DNA from: Flavobacteriales bacterium | GTDB lineage: Bacteria; Bacteroidota; Bacteroidia; Flavobacteriales_F; PHOS-HE28 | Length of the DNA: 64,000 nt | Assembly: GCA_016721825.1 (NCBI GenBank) | Contig: JADKHI010000003.1 | Location: forward strand, 62,001-126,000 | Direction: 5' to 3' | Shown here: piece after piece, positions 38,519-47,607 of the stretch | Numbering within the stretch: position 1 is the first letter of the stretch | Layout of the letters: every line of letters begins with the position of its first letter | Translations under genes and position numbers: made by a program | The notes under the pieces: model-generated | The model's database searches: none | Told to the model about the DNA's origin: nothing | What the model saw: the letters and a program-made list of their open reading frames with translations, nothing else

Positions 38519-40231
38519 TCAGAACGCGAACGTCGCCCCGCCCATCACCAAGGTGCGCTGCACGGGGTAGCGGTACCAGCGCTCGTACTTGCTGGCGCTG
38601 AGGTTGCTTACGTCGAAGAAGAGGCTGAGGCGCTTGGTGTACCGGTACTCGGCCCCGAAGTAGAGGTCCATGAAGCCGTCCAGGTCGCGGGTGGTGGCCA
38701 CCGGCACATCGGCCAACTGGTCGGCATACCCGAGCGCCTTTCTAGCACCGAGGAACTGGGCCTCCAGCTTCAGGATGAGCTTCTGGCGCAGGTCGTAGGT
38801 GGCGCCCAGGCTGATCTTGTAGGGCGGCAGGTTCCACGGCTCAGCCTGCTCATCGGTGTCGTAAGTGTAGATGTCGACCCGCCCGTTCACATTGATGGCG
38901 GTACCGGCGTGGTAATGCAGTTCGCCGCTGATGTCGAGCTGGTCCACACGGTCATACACCGGGGCATAGCGGTCGCCGAAGGACGGGTCACCGGGCGGCA
39001 GGCTCACGAACAAGGGGCGGGCCTTCATGCGGCTCTTGCTGATGCGGACATCGAAGCCGAGTTGACTGGTGAAGCTGCCGCGCAAGCCACCGTAGATGTC
39101 GAAGTTGAGGCTGCTGTTCACCAGGTTCGGGGCGTCCACGAGCCAGGGGTTCTCTCGGCTCAGGCTGCGGAAGCTGTTGCGGATGCGACGTCCGTCCACG
39201 CCCACATACGGCATCAGGATGTCGTCGAACAGGCTGTAGGTGGCCTCGGCCTGCGGGAAGAAGTGGAAGGTGGTCTTGGACTGGGCATCGACATAGATCC
39301 CGGCGCCCACCTTTACGGTGTAGTTCTCTCCGGAGGTGCTCACGTTCGGCGTCAGGCCGAAGAGGGTGCCGTTCTGGCGCAGATCCTCCAGACCGTTGCC
39401 CAGCTTGCCGCGGTAGGCGTTGTTGTCCAGCAGCACACCCAGGCCGTAGGTCTCGCTGCCCTCCTCCTTCGAGAGCACGGTGGTCAGCTTGATGTTGGTC
39501 TCGGTGCTGCGCACGTCGTTGCTGTAGGCATGCACTTCCAGCGCCACGTCGTGGGCGATCTTGGTGCTGTCGCGGTACAGGCTCTTGATGCGCGCTTGGA
39601 AACCGATGTCGTTATAGAACCGCTCCAGGTCATCATCCGTGGGCTGCGCGATGGTGTCGGCATCCAAGGCGGTGGGCTCGTAGCCGTAGAAGTTCACGCG
39701 GCGACGGTCATACGTAAGCCTGCCACCGACCTCGTGGTGGGGCATGTATTGCGTGTAGAAGCCGTCGATGTTGTTGTAGCCGTAGTCGCTCGGCCCTACA
39801 TCATCCAGCCCGCCGTTGCTGCTGAAGTGCTTCACGTGGATGCCGTAGGTGTTCTCCCGCGAACGGACCTGATCGTAGTACGCCTCGACCATCGGTGTGG
39901 TGTAGAGCCCGAAGCCGGCCTTCACGAAGCCGTGGTAGAGCTTCTGCTGCGTGGTCGCGATGTTGAGCTTGGCCGCGCTGATGCTGTCCACCTTAGGCGG
40001 CACGGTGCCCTTCACCGGCAGCATGTCGTAGGTCACTGGCCGATCGGGCAGGACGGTATCGAAGGCGACAGGTCGCAGGTCGATCTTCTGCACGTTGGCG
40101 ATGGTTGGCACGTACTTGCCGTTGATCACGTACTGCCCGCCGGGGGTGCCATCGGCGTTGGTCTGCGCAACGAGGCGCGGGGCCAGCAGCGCGAAGGCGG
40201 CGAGAAGGATGGTGTGGCGCGCGTTGCTCAT
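38519..40231 (-). CDS. Outer-membrane beta-barrel protein (TonB-dependent-receptor-like, no plug)
   Basis: 570 residues. Signal peptide ends LVAQ near 23. From about 100 to the end it shows alternating amphipathic strands with many Tyr and Phe at turns (VKAGFGLYTTPMVEAYYDQ, EVGGRLTYDRRRVNFYGYE, LFFDVSNLSASKYERWYRY) and ends in MGGATFAF, with the terminal Phe of outer-membrane barrels. No plug or TonB box is visible, so it is not a full TonB-dependent receptor. It overlaps the upstream TPR gene by 4 bases (ATGA), so the two proteins are made together and probably work together; the activity is unknown. Confidence 0.75.
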   Translation of the reverse strand: MSNARHTILLAAFALLAPRLVAQTNADGTPGGQYVINGKYVPTIANVQKIDLRPVAFDTVLPDRPVTYDMLPVKGTVPPKVDSISAAKLNIATTQQKLYHGFVKAGFGLYTTPMVEAYYDQVRSRENTYGIHVKHFSSNGGLDDVGPSDYGYNNIDGFYTQYMPHHEVGGRLTYDRRRVNFYGYEPTALDADTIAQPTDDDLERFYNDIGFQARIKSLYRDSTKIAHDVALEVHAYSNDVRSTETNIKLTTVLSKEEGSETYGLGVLLDNNAYRGKLGNGLEDLRQNGTLFGLTPNVSTSGENYTVKVGAGIYVDAQSKTTFHFFPQAEATYSLFDDILMPYVGVDGRRIRNSFRSLSRENPWLVDAPNLVNSSLNFDIYGGLRGSFTSQLGFDVRISKSRMKARPLFVSLPPGDPSFGDRYAPVYDRVDQLDISGELHYHAGTAINVNGRVDIYTYDTDEQAEPWNLPPYKISLGATYDLRQKLILKLEAQFLGARKALGYADQLADVPVATTRDLDGFMDLYFGAEYRYTKRLSLFFDVSNLSASKYERWYRYPVQRTLVMGGATFAF

Positions 40232-43200
40232 TGGTCCTTGCCGTCGTTAGGCTTGTTACCGCCGTCCATGGGGACCTCAATGTCCTCCTGTGGCGTGGGC
40301 GTGGTCTGCTGGATCTCGCTGGCGTTGATGGCGTCGAGGCGCTGGCGGGCTTCAGCCACGAGCTCCGGTTCATCGCTGTGGTCGATCACGCCTTGCAATG
40401 CGGTCTTGGCCTGGAAGCGGTCGTCCAGTTGCAGGTACACATCACCGAGCAGGATGAAGGCCTTGCTGATCCAGTGCTTGTAGGCACCGAAGTCCTTGGC
40501 CAGTGCGAAGACCTCCTTCTCGGCGTCGCGGTACTTTTTCTGCAGGTGGCGCACGTAGGCCATGTGGTACTTGGCTTCAGCCCCGATGATGCCCTTGTTG
40601 GCAGCGGCAACGGCCTTGAACTTGGTGAACGCGCCATCCAGCTCGTTGCGCGACAGCAGACCGTGCGCGATGGTAAGTCCGGCCTCCGCTTTCAGGTCCG
40701 CGCGCTGGTTGCCATCGGGCAGCACCTTGTCCGCCGTGGGCACCACCTTCTCGGCCACCTTGCCGGCCTCTTCGACCCGACCCAGTTCACGCAGGCAACG
40801 CATCTGTCCGATCTGGGCAACGAGCGTGTTCTGTGGCATGCTGGCCACCTGTTCCAGTTGCACGAAACGGTCCAGCGCTCCCTCCCACCGCTTGTCGCGG
40901 AACAGGATGTCGCTGGCAGCGAAGAGCGCGGGTTCCAGGAACTGCGCGGACTTGGCCGTGATCACCGCTTCGAAACCGGGAAGGGCCTCCGCAAAGCGCT
41001 GGGCCTGGTAGTCGCAGTCGGCTTGGTAGTAGCGTGCGTTCAGCGCGTAGCCGCCGTTCGGGTACTTGTTCAGGTAGTCCTTGAACGCACCGACGGCCTT
41101 CTCGCAGTTCTTGTCCATGTAGAACTTCTCCGCGCTCAGGTAGTAGTCGTTGTCCAGGTCCTGCGATCCAGGATCCACGAAGGACAAGGTGCTCAGGTAG
41201 GTCTCGTACTCGGCCACCCGCCCTTGCTCCACATAGATGCTCTTCACGCCGGCCAGCGCATCCCTGCTTTCATCCAGCGTCGGGTACTTGGTCACAATCG
41301 CCTTGAACTCGTCCAGCGCCTTGTCGGCCTCACCGCCACGCTTGTGGATCAGTGCGGTCTGCAACATGCTCTGTCGGGTGTGCGGGCTGTTCGGGTGGCC
41401 ATCGAGCACCTGCTTGTAGTAGCGCAAGGCCTCGGCATCGTTCTCCAGGTTCAGGTAGGTCTCACCGAGCTGGAACTTCGCATCGGCAGCATACTGCGAA
41501 CCGGGCTTGTCGGCCAGCAGCGCCTTCAGCACGGTGATCTTCTCGGTCCACTTCTGCTGCAGGCCCAGGCACAGGCCCTTCTGGAACTGTGCGTAGTCCT
41601 TGTCCGGTGATGATGCACGGATGGCATCATCGTACCACTTGATCGCCGTGGGGTAGTCCTCACCCATGAAAGCACAGTCACCGATGCGGAGATAGGCGTC
41701 GCTCTTCTGGCCTGCGTTCACACGAGGCGCACCCGCGAATCGTCGGAAGGCCGTGGAGGCTTCACCGTACTGCTTCTGTTTGAAGTAGCAGTAGCCCATG
41801 CTGTAGCTGGCCTGTTCGTACAGGTCGGTGGCGTAGGCTCCGGTGGTGTTGCGCAGCGCATCGTACTTGGCGAGGGCCTTATCGTACTCGCCAAGCGCGT
41901 ATCGGCTCTCGCCGCTCCAGTAATGGGCCATGGCGTTGGCCTGCTGGTTCACCGGGAACTTCAACGCCCGCTCGAAGAAGGTGGCGGCATCCGCGAACTT
42001 GCGACCCTCGTACAGTTCCACAGCGCGGTCGAAGGCCAGCTTCTGGTAGGCCTCTTGCAAACGGATGTCCTTGTTCTTGATGGCGTCCAGGCTGGCCAAT
42101 GCATCCTCGTAGTTCTTCGTCTTCAGGAACACATTCAGCAGGAACTCCTGGGCCTCGTCATGCCGGGGGCTATTGGGATAGGCCTTCAGGTAGTCGCGCA
42201 GCGCGATGATGGCCTCGTTGTAGGGATCGAAGGAGACCTCGTAGCTGAGCTTGGCGTAGTTGAACAGGGCATCCTCCGTGACCTTTGCATCGGCGCCGGG
42301 TACGGCACCCAGGTCGTAGGCGCGTTTGAAGGCGTTGCGGGCGTAGGTCTTCTCGCTGAGCTTCAGGTAGGCGTCGCCCATGTGGTAGGCGGCGAGTTGG
42401 GCCAGGCTATCCTCGGCGCTGGCCACCAAGTTGAACTGGTCGAGGGCGGCCTTCCATTCACCGGTGCGGTAGTAGGTGTAGCCCAGGATGTAGCGTTCCC
42501 CGCGGTCCACCCCGGCGCGTTGCGCGCTTTTCTGCAGGTAGGGCAGTGCTTCGCTGTATTTGCCTGTCCGGTAGTACGCCTCCCCTGCCAGGCGGTTGAT
42601 CTGGTCCACGCGCTTCGCACCGTTCGGGTCCTCCAACAGCGGCTTCACGTAGGCCTGCAACGCATCGTAATCGCCTTGCAGGAACTTCACCTGTGCGATG
42701 TAGTAGGGCACGATGCGACCGAAGTTGGGGTCGGTGCTGAGCTTCTCAAAGCCTTGCAGGGCAGTGGCGTAGTTGCCTTTCTCGTAATGGATGTGCGCGG
42801 CGTAGTAGGTGGCCGGAGCGGCATAGAGGCTCTCGCCATCCTTCACCTTGTTCAGCTCGATCAGCGCCTTGTCCTGCTGGCCCTGCTGGAAATAAGCGTA
42901 GCCTTTCTTGAAGACGAACTCATCGCGGTCCGCCTCATCCAGCTCATTCTCCTCCACCCGTGCGGCCCAAGCCATGGCATCGTCGTAGCGCTTGCGTTCG
43001 AAGTAGTGGCGGAACAGTTCGAAGCTGCACGAACGCACATGCGGGTTCTCGGGATGCGCGTCGATGAAGGCGAGCAGGCGGTTGCTGGCATCGTTGTGGA
43101 AGAGGCGCACGGCGCAGAGGGCGCTCATGTACTCGGCCTCGGTGCGGGTGGGATCGTGCGCGTCCGGAATACGGGCGGTGACCTGTTCGAACTCGTATTG

Positions 43201-43365
43201 GGCAGCGGCGAACTTGGCCTTGGAGAAGAGTTCCTGGGCGTGGGTGAGGTCGGCGTTGGCGTGATCGAAATGGGCGGGTCGCTGGGCCTGGGTCAGGAGC
43301 GCACCGCACAAGGCGAACACCACCATCGCGCGCCGCCGGAAGGGTGGGCTGGACAGGATGTGCAT
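40228..43365 (-). CDS. Periplasmic multi-TPR protein
   Basis: 1045 residues from the ATG at 43365, with a signal peptide (MVVFALCGALLTQAQ). Nearly the whole mature protein is tetratricopeptide-like helix pairs, for example KAKFAAAQYEFEQVTARIPD, GNYATALQGFEKLSTDPNF, KYSEALPYLQKSAQRAG and NDAEALRYYKQVLDGHPNSP. That suggests a long superhelical scaffold. There is no lipobox, so it is probably soluble in the periplasm. It overlaps the barrel gene by 4 bases. Its size and setting recall TPR proteins of Bacteroidota envelope machines such as SprE/PorW, but I cannot assign it to that family. An ATG at 43455 is less likely because it would bury the signal peptide. Confidence 0.78.
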   Translation of the reverse strand: MHILSSPPFRRRAMVVFALCGALLTQAQRPAHFDHANADLTHAQELFSKAKFAAAQYEFEQVTARIPDAHDPTRTEAEYMSALCAVRLFHNDASNRLLAFIDAHPENPHVRSCSFELFRHYFERKRYDDAMAWAARVEENELDEADRDEFVFKKGYAYFQQGQQDKALIELNKVKDGESLYAAPATYYAAHIHYEKGNYATALQGFEKLSTDPNFGRIVPYYIAQVKFLQGDYDALQAYVKPLLEDPNGAKRVDQINRLAGEAYYRTGKYSEALPYLQKSAQRAGVDRGERYILGYTYYRTGEWKAALDQFNLVASAEDSLAQLAAYHMGDAYLKLSEKTYARNAFKRAYDLGAVPGADAKVTEDALFNYAKLSYEVSFDPYNEAIIALRDYLKAYPNSPRHDEAQEFLLNVFLKTKNYEDALASLDAIKNKDIRLQEAYQKLAFDRAVELYEGRKFADAATFFERALKFPVNQQANAMAHYWSGESRYALGEYDKALAKYDALRNTTGAYATDLYEQASYSMGYCYFKQKQYGEASTAFRRFAGAPRVNAGQKSDAYLRIGDCAFMGEDYPTAIKWYDDAIRASSPDKDYAQFQKGLCLGLQQKWTEKITVLKALLADKPGSQYAADAKFQLGETYLNLENDAEALRYYKQVLDGHPNSPHTRQSMLQTALIHKRGGEADKALDEFKAIVTKYPTLDESRDALAGVKSIYVEQGRVAEYETYLSTLSFVDPGSQDLDNDYYLSAEKFYMDKNCEKAVGAFKDYLNKYPNGGYALNARYYQADCDYQAQRFAEALPGFEAVITAKSAQFLEPALFAASDILFRDKRWEGALDRFVQLEQVASMPQNTLVAQIGQMRCLRELGRVEEAGKVAEKVVPTADKVLPDGNQRADLKAEAGLTIAHGLLSRNELDGAFTKFKAVAAANKGIIGAEAKYHMAYVRHLQKKYRDAEKEVFALAKDFGAYKHWISKAFILLGDVYLQLDDRFQAKTALQGVIDHSDEPELVAEARQRLDAINASEIQQTTPTPQEDIEVPMDGGNKPNDGKDQ

Positions 43366-43508
43366 CAGGGGATCAAAGTTGCCGGGACGTCCTTCGGACG
43401 GGTCGTTGGAAGCTGTGTACTTATCCACGTTGAGGTGTTCACGTGAAAAGCCCATGCCACGGGTTCAGAACGCCATAAGGCCGGTGGAAATTTTGACCTT
43501 TGACGGCC

Positions 43509-44219
43509 ATGAGCACTTCCCCCATCATCGAACTGAACAACGCACGGATCTTCCAGCGTGACAATCTCGTGCTGAACAACGTGGACCTGGCAGTGCGTCC
43601 GGGCGAGTTCATCTACCTGGTGGGCCGCACCGGAACGGGCAAGAGCAGCTTGATGGGCACGCTCTATGGGGACCTTCCGCTCACCCAAGGGGAAGGCCAT
43701 GTGTGCGGCTTCGACCTGCACACCTTGAAGCGCGGCCAGATCCCCTTCCTGCGCCGCAAGCTGGGCATCGTCTTTCAGGATTTCCAGTTGCTCACGGACC
43801 GCACGGTGAACGAGAACCTGGAGTTCGTGATGAAGGCCACCGGCTGGACGGATGCCAAGCGGATCGACCAGCGCATCCAGGAGGTGTTGGAGAAAGTGGG
43901 GTTGGGCAACAAGGGCTACAAGCTGCCGCACGAGTTGAGCGGGGGCGAGCAGCAGCGTGTGAGCATCGCACGGGCCCTGGTGAACGACCCCGAGCTCATC
44001 CTTGCCGACGAGCCCACCGGCAACCTGGACCCGGAGACCACCGGCGAGATCGTGGACCTGCTGTACTCCATCAGCCTCAGCACCGGCACCGACGGACAAC
44101 CTGCCCGCGCCGTGATCATGGCCACCCACGACTACACCCACATGAAGAAGCTGAACGCCCGCGTGGTGCGTTGCCAGGACGGGAAGTTGCTGGAGATGGC
44201 GGCGGCCGGAGCAGTCTAG
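43509..44219 (+). CDS. ftsE: Cell division ABC transporter ATP-binding protein FtsE
   Basis: 236-residue ATPase that with FtsX regulates peptidoglycan hydrolases at the septum. Walker A is GRTGTGKSS near 39-47, the Q-loop is in [10 protein letters not shown], the signature is LSGGEQQR, Walker B is [13 protein letters not shown], and the switch His is in MATHDY. The substitution of the usual PSGAGKS by RTGTGKS fits Bacteroidota FtsE. I use the ATG at 43509; a TTG at 43500 adds three residues. ftsX is not adjacent. Divergent from the TPR/barrel operon; its stop shares a CTAG palindrome with the convergent glycosyltransferase gene. Confidence 0.88.
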   Translation: MSTSPIIELNNARIFQRDNLVLNNVDLAVRPGEFIYLVGRTGTGKSSLMGTLYGDLPLTQGEGHVCGFDLHTLKRGQIPFLRRKLGIVFQDFQLLTDRTVNENLEFVMKATGWTDAKRIDQRIQEVLEKVGLGNKGYKLPHELSGGEQQRVSIARALVNDPELILADEPTGNLDPETTGEIVDLLYSISLSTGTDGQPARAVIMATHDYTHMKKLNARVVRCQDGKLLEMAAAGAV

Positions 44220-45334
44220 CCGAGCAACGCCACGATCGCCTCGGCGTTCCGGTAGTTGCTGAAGCGTTCCTCCAGAATGGCGGTGCGGCGTTCGAGGGTG
44301 CTGCCGTTGGCAGGCTTACCCATGCAGGCCTGGATGGCCATGCGGAACTGATCGGGATCGTCCTTCACGTGGCAGAGCTCTTCGAGCCCGGTGCCCAGGA
44401 CCATCGGCGTGTTGCACACCACATGGCGGCCGGTGAACAGGCAGAGCAGCAGCTTCAATTTGATGCCCGTGGCCTGGAAGGTGGGGAGCACGTTCACCTG
44501 CGCCTCCCGCACCAGCGCGTTGATGGCCTCGGTTGAGATGTTCTCGCGCAGCTCCACGTTGGTGCTCTTGGCCACCGCATCGCGCAACTCACTGGAGGCA
44601 TTGCTACCCGCCACGATCAGCTTCACGTTCAGGTCGTTGAACACCTCGCGCACCAAGAAGAGGGCGGCCTGGTCGTTCTCCGGAACCCCGAGGGCTCCGT
44701 GGTATAGTGCGTAGTCGCCAATGCCACCGGGCACTTCGACCTTCTCGCTCGGGTGGAAGGCGGGCAGGTGGGATACGTTGCGGTAGTGGGAGTCGAAATG
44801 GTCCTCGTCCTTCGGGGAGATGGCCAGGATGTGATCGGCCTCGCTGAGGACAGGCTCGAACTTCTGGAGCTTGCGGGCCTCGTTCGCGAAGTAGGTCCGC
44901 TTGAAGGTGCTGCGCTCGGCGCGCGCCAACGCGGCATAGTAGGCGTGCTCAACGTTGTGCGTGCGCACAATGCGCAGGCGTCCCTGTATGCGTGGATCAC
45001 CCAAGTGGTAGCAGGTGTGCAGGCCCTCGAACAGGATCGGATGCTCGTCCTGACACAGGCGGTCCACCAGCTCCTCACTGCGGCGGCTCACCACCACGTA
45101 GGGCAGGCTGTTCAGCAGCTGGTGCTTGCCGGTGTGGCGCTCGTAATAGTGCACCTCGGCACAGAGGGCCTCCAACTCCGGAGCATGCATGCGGCCGTAC
45201 TCGAAGCAGTGCAGGTGCACCTTCACCCCCAGCGCGGCCAAGGCCTTCACCTTGTAGTAGACATCGATCACGCCCCCATAGTCCGCAGGGAAAGGGATGT
45301 CGAAGGAGACGATATGCAGATGTTGCTCAGGCAA
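44216..45334 (-). CDS. Glycosyltransferase, GT4-like
   Basis: 372 residues with a GT-B outline. The N-terminal half has FDIPFPADYGGVIDVYYKVK (glycine-rich acceptor loop) and VRTHNVEHAYYAALA; the C-terminal half has VKLIVAGSNASSEL and IKLKLLLCLFTGRHVVCNT, the nucleotide-sugar side where an E is usual (EG/E pattern weak here). No signal peptide or membrane helix. It probably adds a sugar to a lipid-linked glycan or polysaccharide on the cytoplasmic face. It overlaps the upstream glycosyltransferase gene by 8 bases, so the two form an operon. Donor and acceptor are unknown. Confidence 0.78.
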   Translation of the reverse strand: MPEQHLHIVSFDIPFPADYGGVIDVYYKVKALAALGVKVHLHCFEYGRMHAPELEALCAEVHYYERHTGKHQLLNSLPYVVVSRRSEELVDRLCQDEHPILFEGLHTCYHLGDPRIQGRLRIVRTHNVEHAYYAALARAERSTFKRTYFANEARKLQKFEPVLSEADHILAISPKDEDHFDSHYRNVSHLPAFHPSEKVEVPGGIGDYALYHGALGVPENDQAALFLVREVFNDLNVKLIVAGSNASSELRDAVAKSTNVELRENISTEAINALVREAQVNVLPTFQATGIKLKLLLCLFTGRHVVCNTPMVLGTGLEELCHVKDDPDQFRMAIQACMGKPANGSTLERRTAILEERFSNYRNAEAIVALLG

Positions 45335-46463
45335 GGTTCGCGAGGAAGGCTTTCAGGACCTCCTTCTCCCGCTCCCCATCCAGCGAGCGGGCCGCGAAAA
45401 TAGCCCTTTGCCGCAAGGCTTCATGCTGATGGGGATCAGCTGTCATTCGCTGAACGGCTGCGGCGATGATGGCGGGGTCAGGGCTGGGGATCACCAGGCC
45501 GCAGTCGTATTCCCGCACAATGGCCGCCACTTCGGGCAGATCCGTGGCCAGCACGGGCACCCCGGCGTGCAGGTAGTCGAAGAGCTTGTTGGGCAGGCTG
45601 AAGCGGTAGTTCAGGTTGCTGTCCTTGTCCAGCGTGAGCCCCACATGGGCATGGCGGGTGTAGGCCATCATGCGCTCGTAAGGCATCTTCCCCAGCAGGC
45701 GCACGCGCTCTTTCAACCCGTGTTCCGCCACCAACCGCTCCAACACCGGCCAGGCATCGCCGCCCCCGATCACCAGCAACAGGTGGCCCGGCAGCTCCTT
45801 CATGGCCAGCACCGCTTCCTCCGCTCCCCGGTCCACGTTGATGCCAGCGCCCTGCATCACCAGCAGCTTCGCTCCTTCCGGCAGGCCCAGTTCCGCCCGG
45901 GTGGGCTGCGGCCCCAAGTCACGCTTCATGGGGATGTTCCGGACCACGGCAATGGGCTCCCCTTTCCGCTGCGGATAACGCTCTTCATAGGCCCTCGCGA
46001 TGCTGCGGTTCACGGTCATCACGTGGCCCAACTTCGGGAAGATCCACCGCTCTATGGCCAGCCAGATGGACCGCACCCGCGACCGGCTCACCAGCTCAGG
46101 CACCTCTGTATAGAACTCGTGGGTGTCGTAGACGAGCTGCTTCCCCCGCAGACGCGCCGCCAGATGGTTGGGCAACAACGTGTCGAGGTCGTTACTGACG
46201 AACAACGATGCCCGAACAACGAGCAAGAGGAAGAACAGCCGCACGTTGTACTCGGCATAGAACGCTGGCCCCTTGCGGAAGAGCAGCCGCATGCGCTTGG
46301 TGGTGTAGGGGCGTTCCAGGGGAAGACTTCCGGGCAGCTTTCGTCCCACCAGTAGCACCTCGTAGCCCAATTCCTGCAGCACCGTGCAGGTGCGGTGCAC
46401 GCGGTTATCCGTGGCCAGGTCGTTGGTAACGGAGACGATAGCGCGCTTGGCGGAAGAGGGCAT
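45327..46463 (-). CDS. Glycosyltransferase, GT4 family
   Basis: 378 residues from the ATG at 46463 (MPSSAKRAIVSVTNDLATDN). GT-B fold features: RVHRTCTVLQELGYEVLLVG at the N-terminus, YDTHEFYTEVPE, LLVMQGAGINVDRGAEEAVL as the start of the C-terminal domain, LLLVIGGGDAW, and the donor-binding region FSLPNKLFDYLHAGVPVLAT near 300-320. Probably cytoplasmic and part of polysaccharide or glycolipid assembly. The longer frame up to 46622 runs across murB and is not used. First gene of a two-gene operon. Confidence 0.82.
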   Translation of the reverse strand: MPSSAKRAIVSVTNDLATDNRVHRTCTVLQELGYEVLLVGRKLPGSLPLERPYTTKRMRLLFRKGPAFYAEYNVRLFFLLLVVRASLFVSNDLDTLLPNHLAARLRGKQLVYDTHEFYTEVPELVSRSRVRSIWLAIERWIFPKLGHVMTVNRSIARAYEERYPQRKGEPIAVVRNIPMKRDLGPQPTRAELGLPEGAKLLVMQGAGINVDRGAEEAVLAMKELPGHLLLVIGGGDAWPVLERLVAEHGLKERVRLLGKMPYERMMAYTRHAHVGLTLDKDSNLNYRFSLPNKLFDYLHAGVPVLATDLPEVAAIVREYDCGLVIPSPDPAIIAAAVQRMTADPHQHEALRQRAIFAARSLDGEREKEVLKAFLANLA

Positions 46464-46467
46464 CGGG

Positions 46468-46475
46468 GCAAAGTA
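46468..46475 (-). promoter_or_regulatory. -7-like element for the glycosyltransferase operon
   Basis: Minus strand TACTTTGC, four bases before the ATG at 46463. Such close spacing implies a leaderless transcript. Confidence 0.35.
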
Positions 46476-46490
46476 ACGCGGGCTAGGCTG

Positions 46491-46498
46491 TAAACTTG
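46491..46498 (+). promoter_or_regulatory. -7-like element for murB
   Basis: TAAACTTG on the plus strand, six bases before the ATG at 46505. It sits back to back with the element of the divergent glycosyltransferase operon. Confidence 0.35.
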
Positions 46499-46504
46499 CC
46501 CGCC

Positions 46505-47521
46505 ATGGAGATCCTGCGCAACGCCGACCTGAAGCCTTACAACACCTTCGGCATTGCGGCCCGCGCCGAGGCCCTGGGGCGCTTCCATGATCTTGGGCAA
46601 CTCCGCGGCCTGCTTGGCGCACCCGAGCTTTCCGGTCTTTCGCGGCTGATCTTGGGTGGTGGCAGCAACGTGCTCTTCACCCGCAACTGGGACGGGCTGG
46701 TGCTGCTGAACGAGGTGCCTGGTCTGGATGTGCTTCGCGAGGACGATGAGCATGTGTGGCTCCGTAGTGGCGCCGGTGTGGTGTGGCACGATCTGGTGCT
46801 GCATGCCGTGGCGAACGGCTGGGGTGGACTGGAGAACCTGAGCCTGATCCCCGGTCGTGTGGGCGCCGCACCCATGCAGAACATCGGGGCCTACGGCGTG
46901 GAACTGAAGGACACCTTCGATTCGCTCGAAGCTCTGAAGGTTGATGATGGCACAATGGTCACGTTCCGGAAGGAGCAATGCCACTTCGGCTATCGCGAGA
47001 GCTTCTTCAAGCGCGAAGGCAAGGACCGCTTCGTGATCCTGAACGTGACCTTCAAGCTCAGCAAGCGACCGGCCTTGAACACGAGCTACGGCAACATCGG
47101 ACAGGAACTGGCGAAACGCGGCATCACCGCGCCCACCCTGCGCGACGTGAGCGATGCTGTGATCGCCATCCGCAGCAGCAAGTTGCCCGACCCCAAGGTG
47201 ATCGGAAACGCCGGAAGTTTCTTCAAGAACCCCGTGGTGCCCTTGGCGGTGGCCGATGCGATCCGCACGGAATACCCCGACGTGGCCGCCTATCCGGCTG
47301 GGGAAGGGTACGTGAAGCTCGCGGCCGGTTGGCTCATCGAGAAGGCCGGCTGGAAGGGCTTCCGTGAGGATGGCTTCGGCGTTCACAAAGACCAGGCGCT
47401 GGTGCTGGTGAACCACGGCGGCGCCACGGGCCGCAACATCTTCGACCTCAGCACCCGGATCCTGGTCAGCATCCACGAACGCTTCGGGGTTGAACTGGAG
47501 CGCGAGGTGAACATCATCTGA
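46505..47521 (+). CDS. murB: UDP-N-acetylenolpyruvoylglucosamine reductase
   Basis: NADPH-dependent, FAD-containing enzyme that makes UDP-MurNAc for peptidoglycan. The 338-residue product has KPYNTFGIAARAE at the N-terminus, the FAD site LGGGSNVLFT near 53, the IPGRVGAAPMQNIGAYGVE segment near 118, FGYRESFFK near 160 (the Tyr loop of type I MurB), and the proton-donor serine in GNAGSFFKNP near 240. Start at the ATG at 46505; an upstream start at 46496 is unneeded. Confidence 0.95.
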   Translation: MEILRNADLKPYNTFGIAARAEALGRFHDLGQLRGLLGAPELSGLSRLILGGGSNVLFTRNWDGLVLLNEVPGLDVLREDDEHVWLRSGAGVVWHDLVLHAVANGWGGLENLSLIPGRVGAAPMQNIGAYGVELKDTFDSLEALKVDDGTMVTFRKEQCHFGYRESFFKREGKDRFVILNVTFKLSKRPALNTSYGNIGQELAKRGITAPTLRDVSDAVIAIRSSKLPDPKVIGNAGSFFKNPVVPLAVADAIRTEYPDVAAYPAGEGYVKLAAGWLIEKAGWKGFREDGFGVHKDQALVLVNHGGATGRNIFDLSTRILVSIHERFGVELEREVNII

Positions 47522-47607
47522 TGTTCATCCCTGATCCGTCGTGCCATCCCCATTAGATCGCTCCGATCGGTGGGGGTTCCCCATCTTCGCGATCCAACCC
47601 TGTTGCG

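Noticed and set aside
38909..40483. 524-codon plus-strand frame
   Set aside because: Antisense to the barrel and TPR genes, low-complexity composition and no signal peptide or motif.
43509..44219. Assigning the ATPase to LolD or another ABC exporter instead of FtsE
   Set aside because: Length, short N-terminus and motif spacing fit FtsE better, although without ftsX nearby some doubt remains.
44753..46355. Plus-strand frames over the two glycosyltransferase genes, and a 462-codon minus-strand frame at 46088-47476
   Set aside because: Shadows of the GT4 genes and of murB, both of which have full sets of family motifs.
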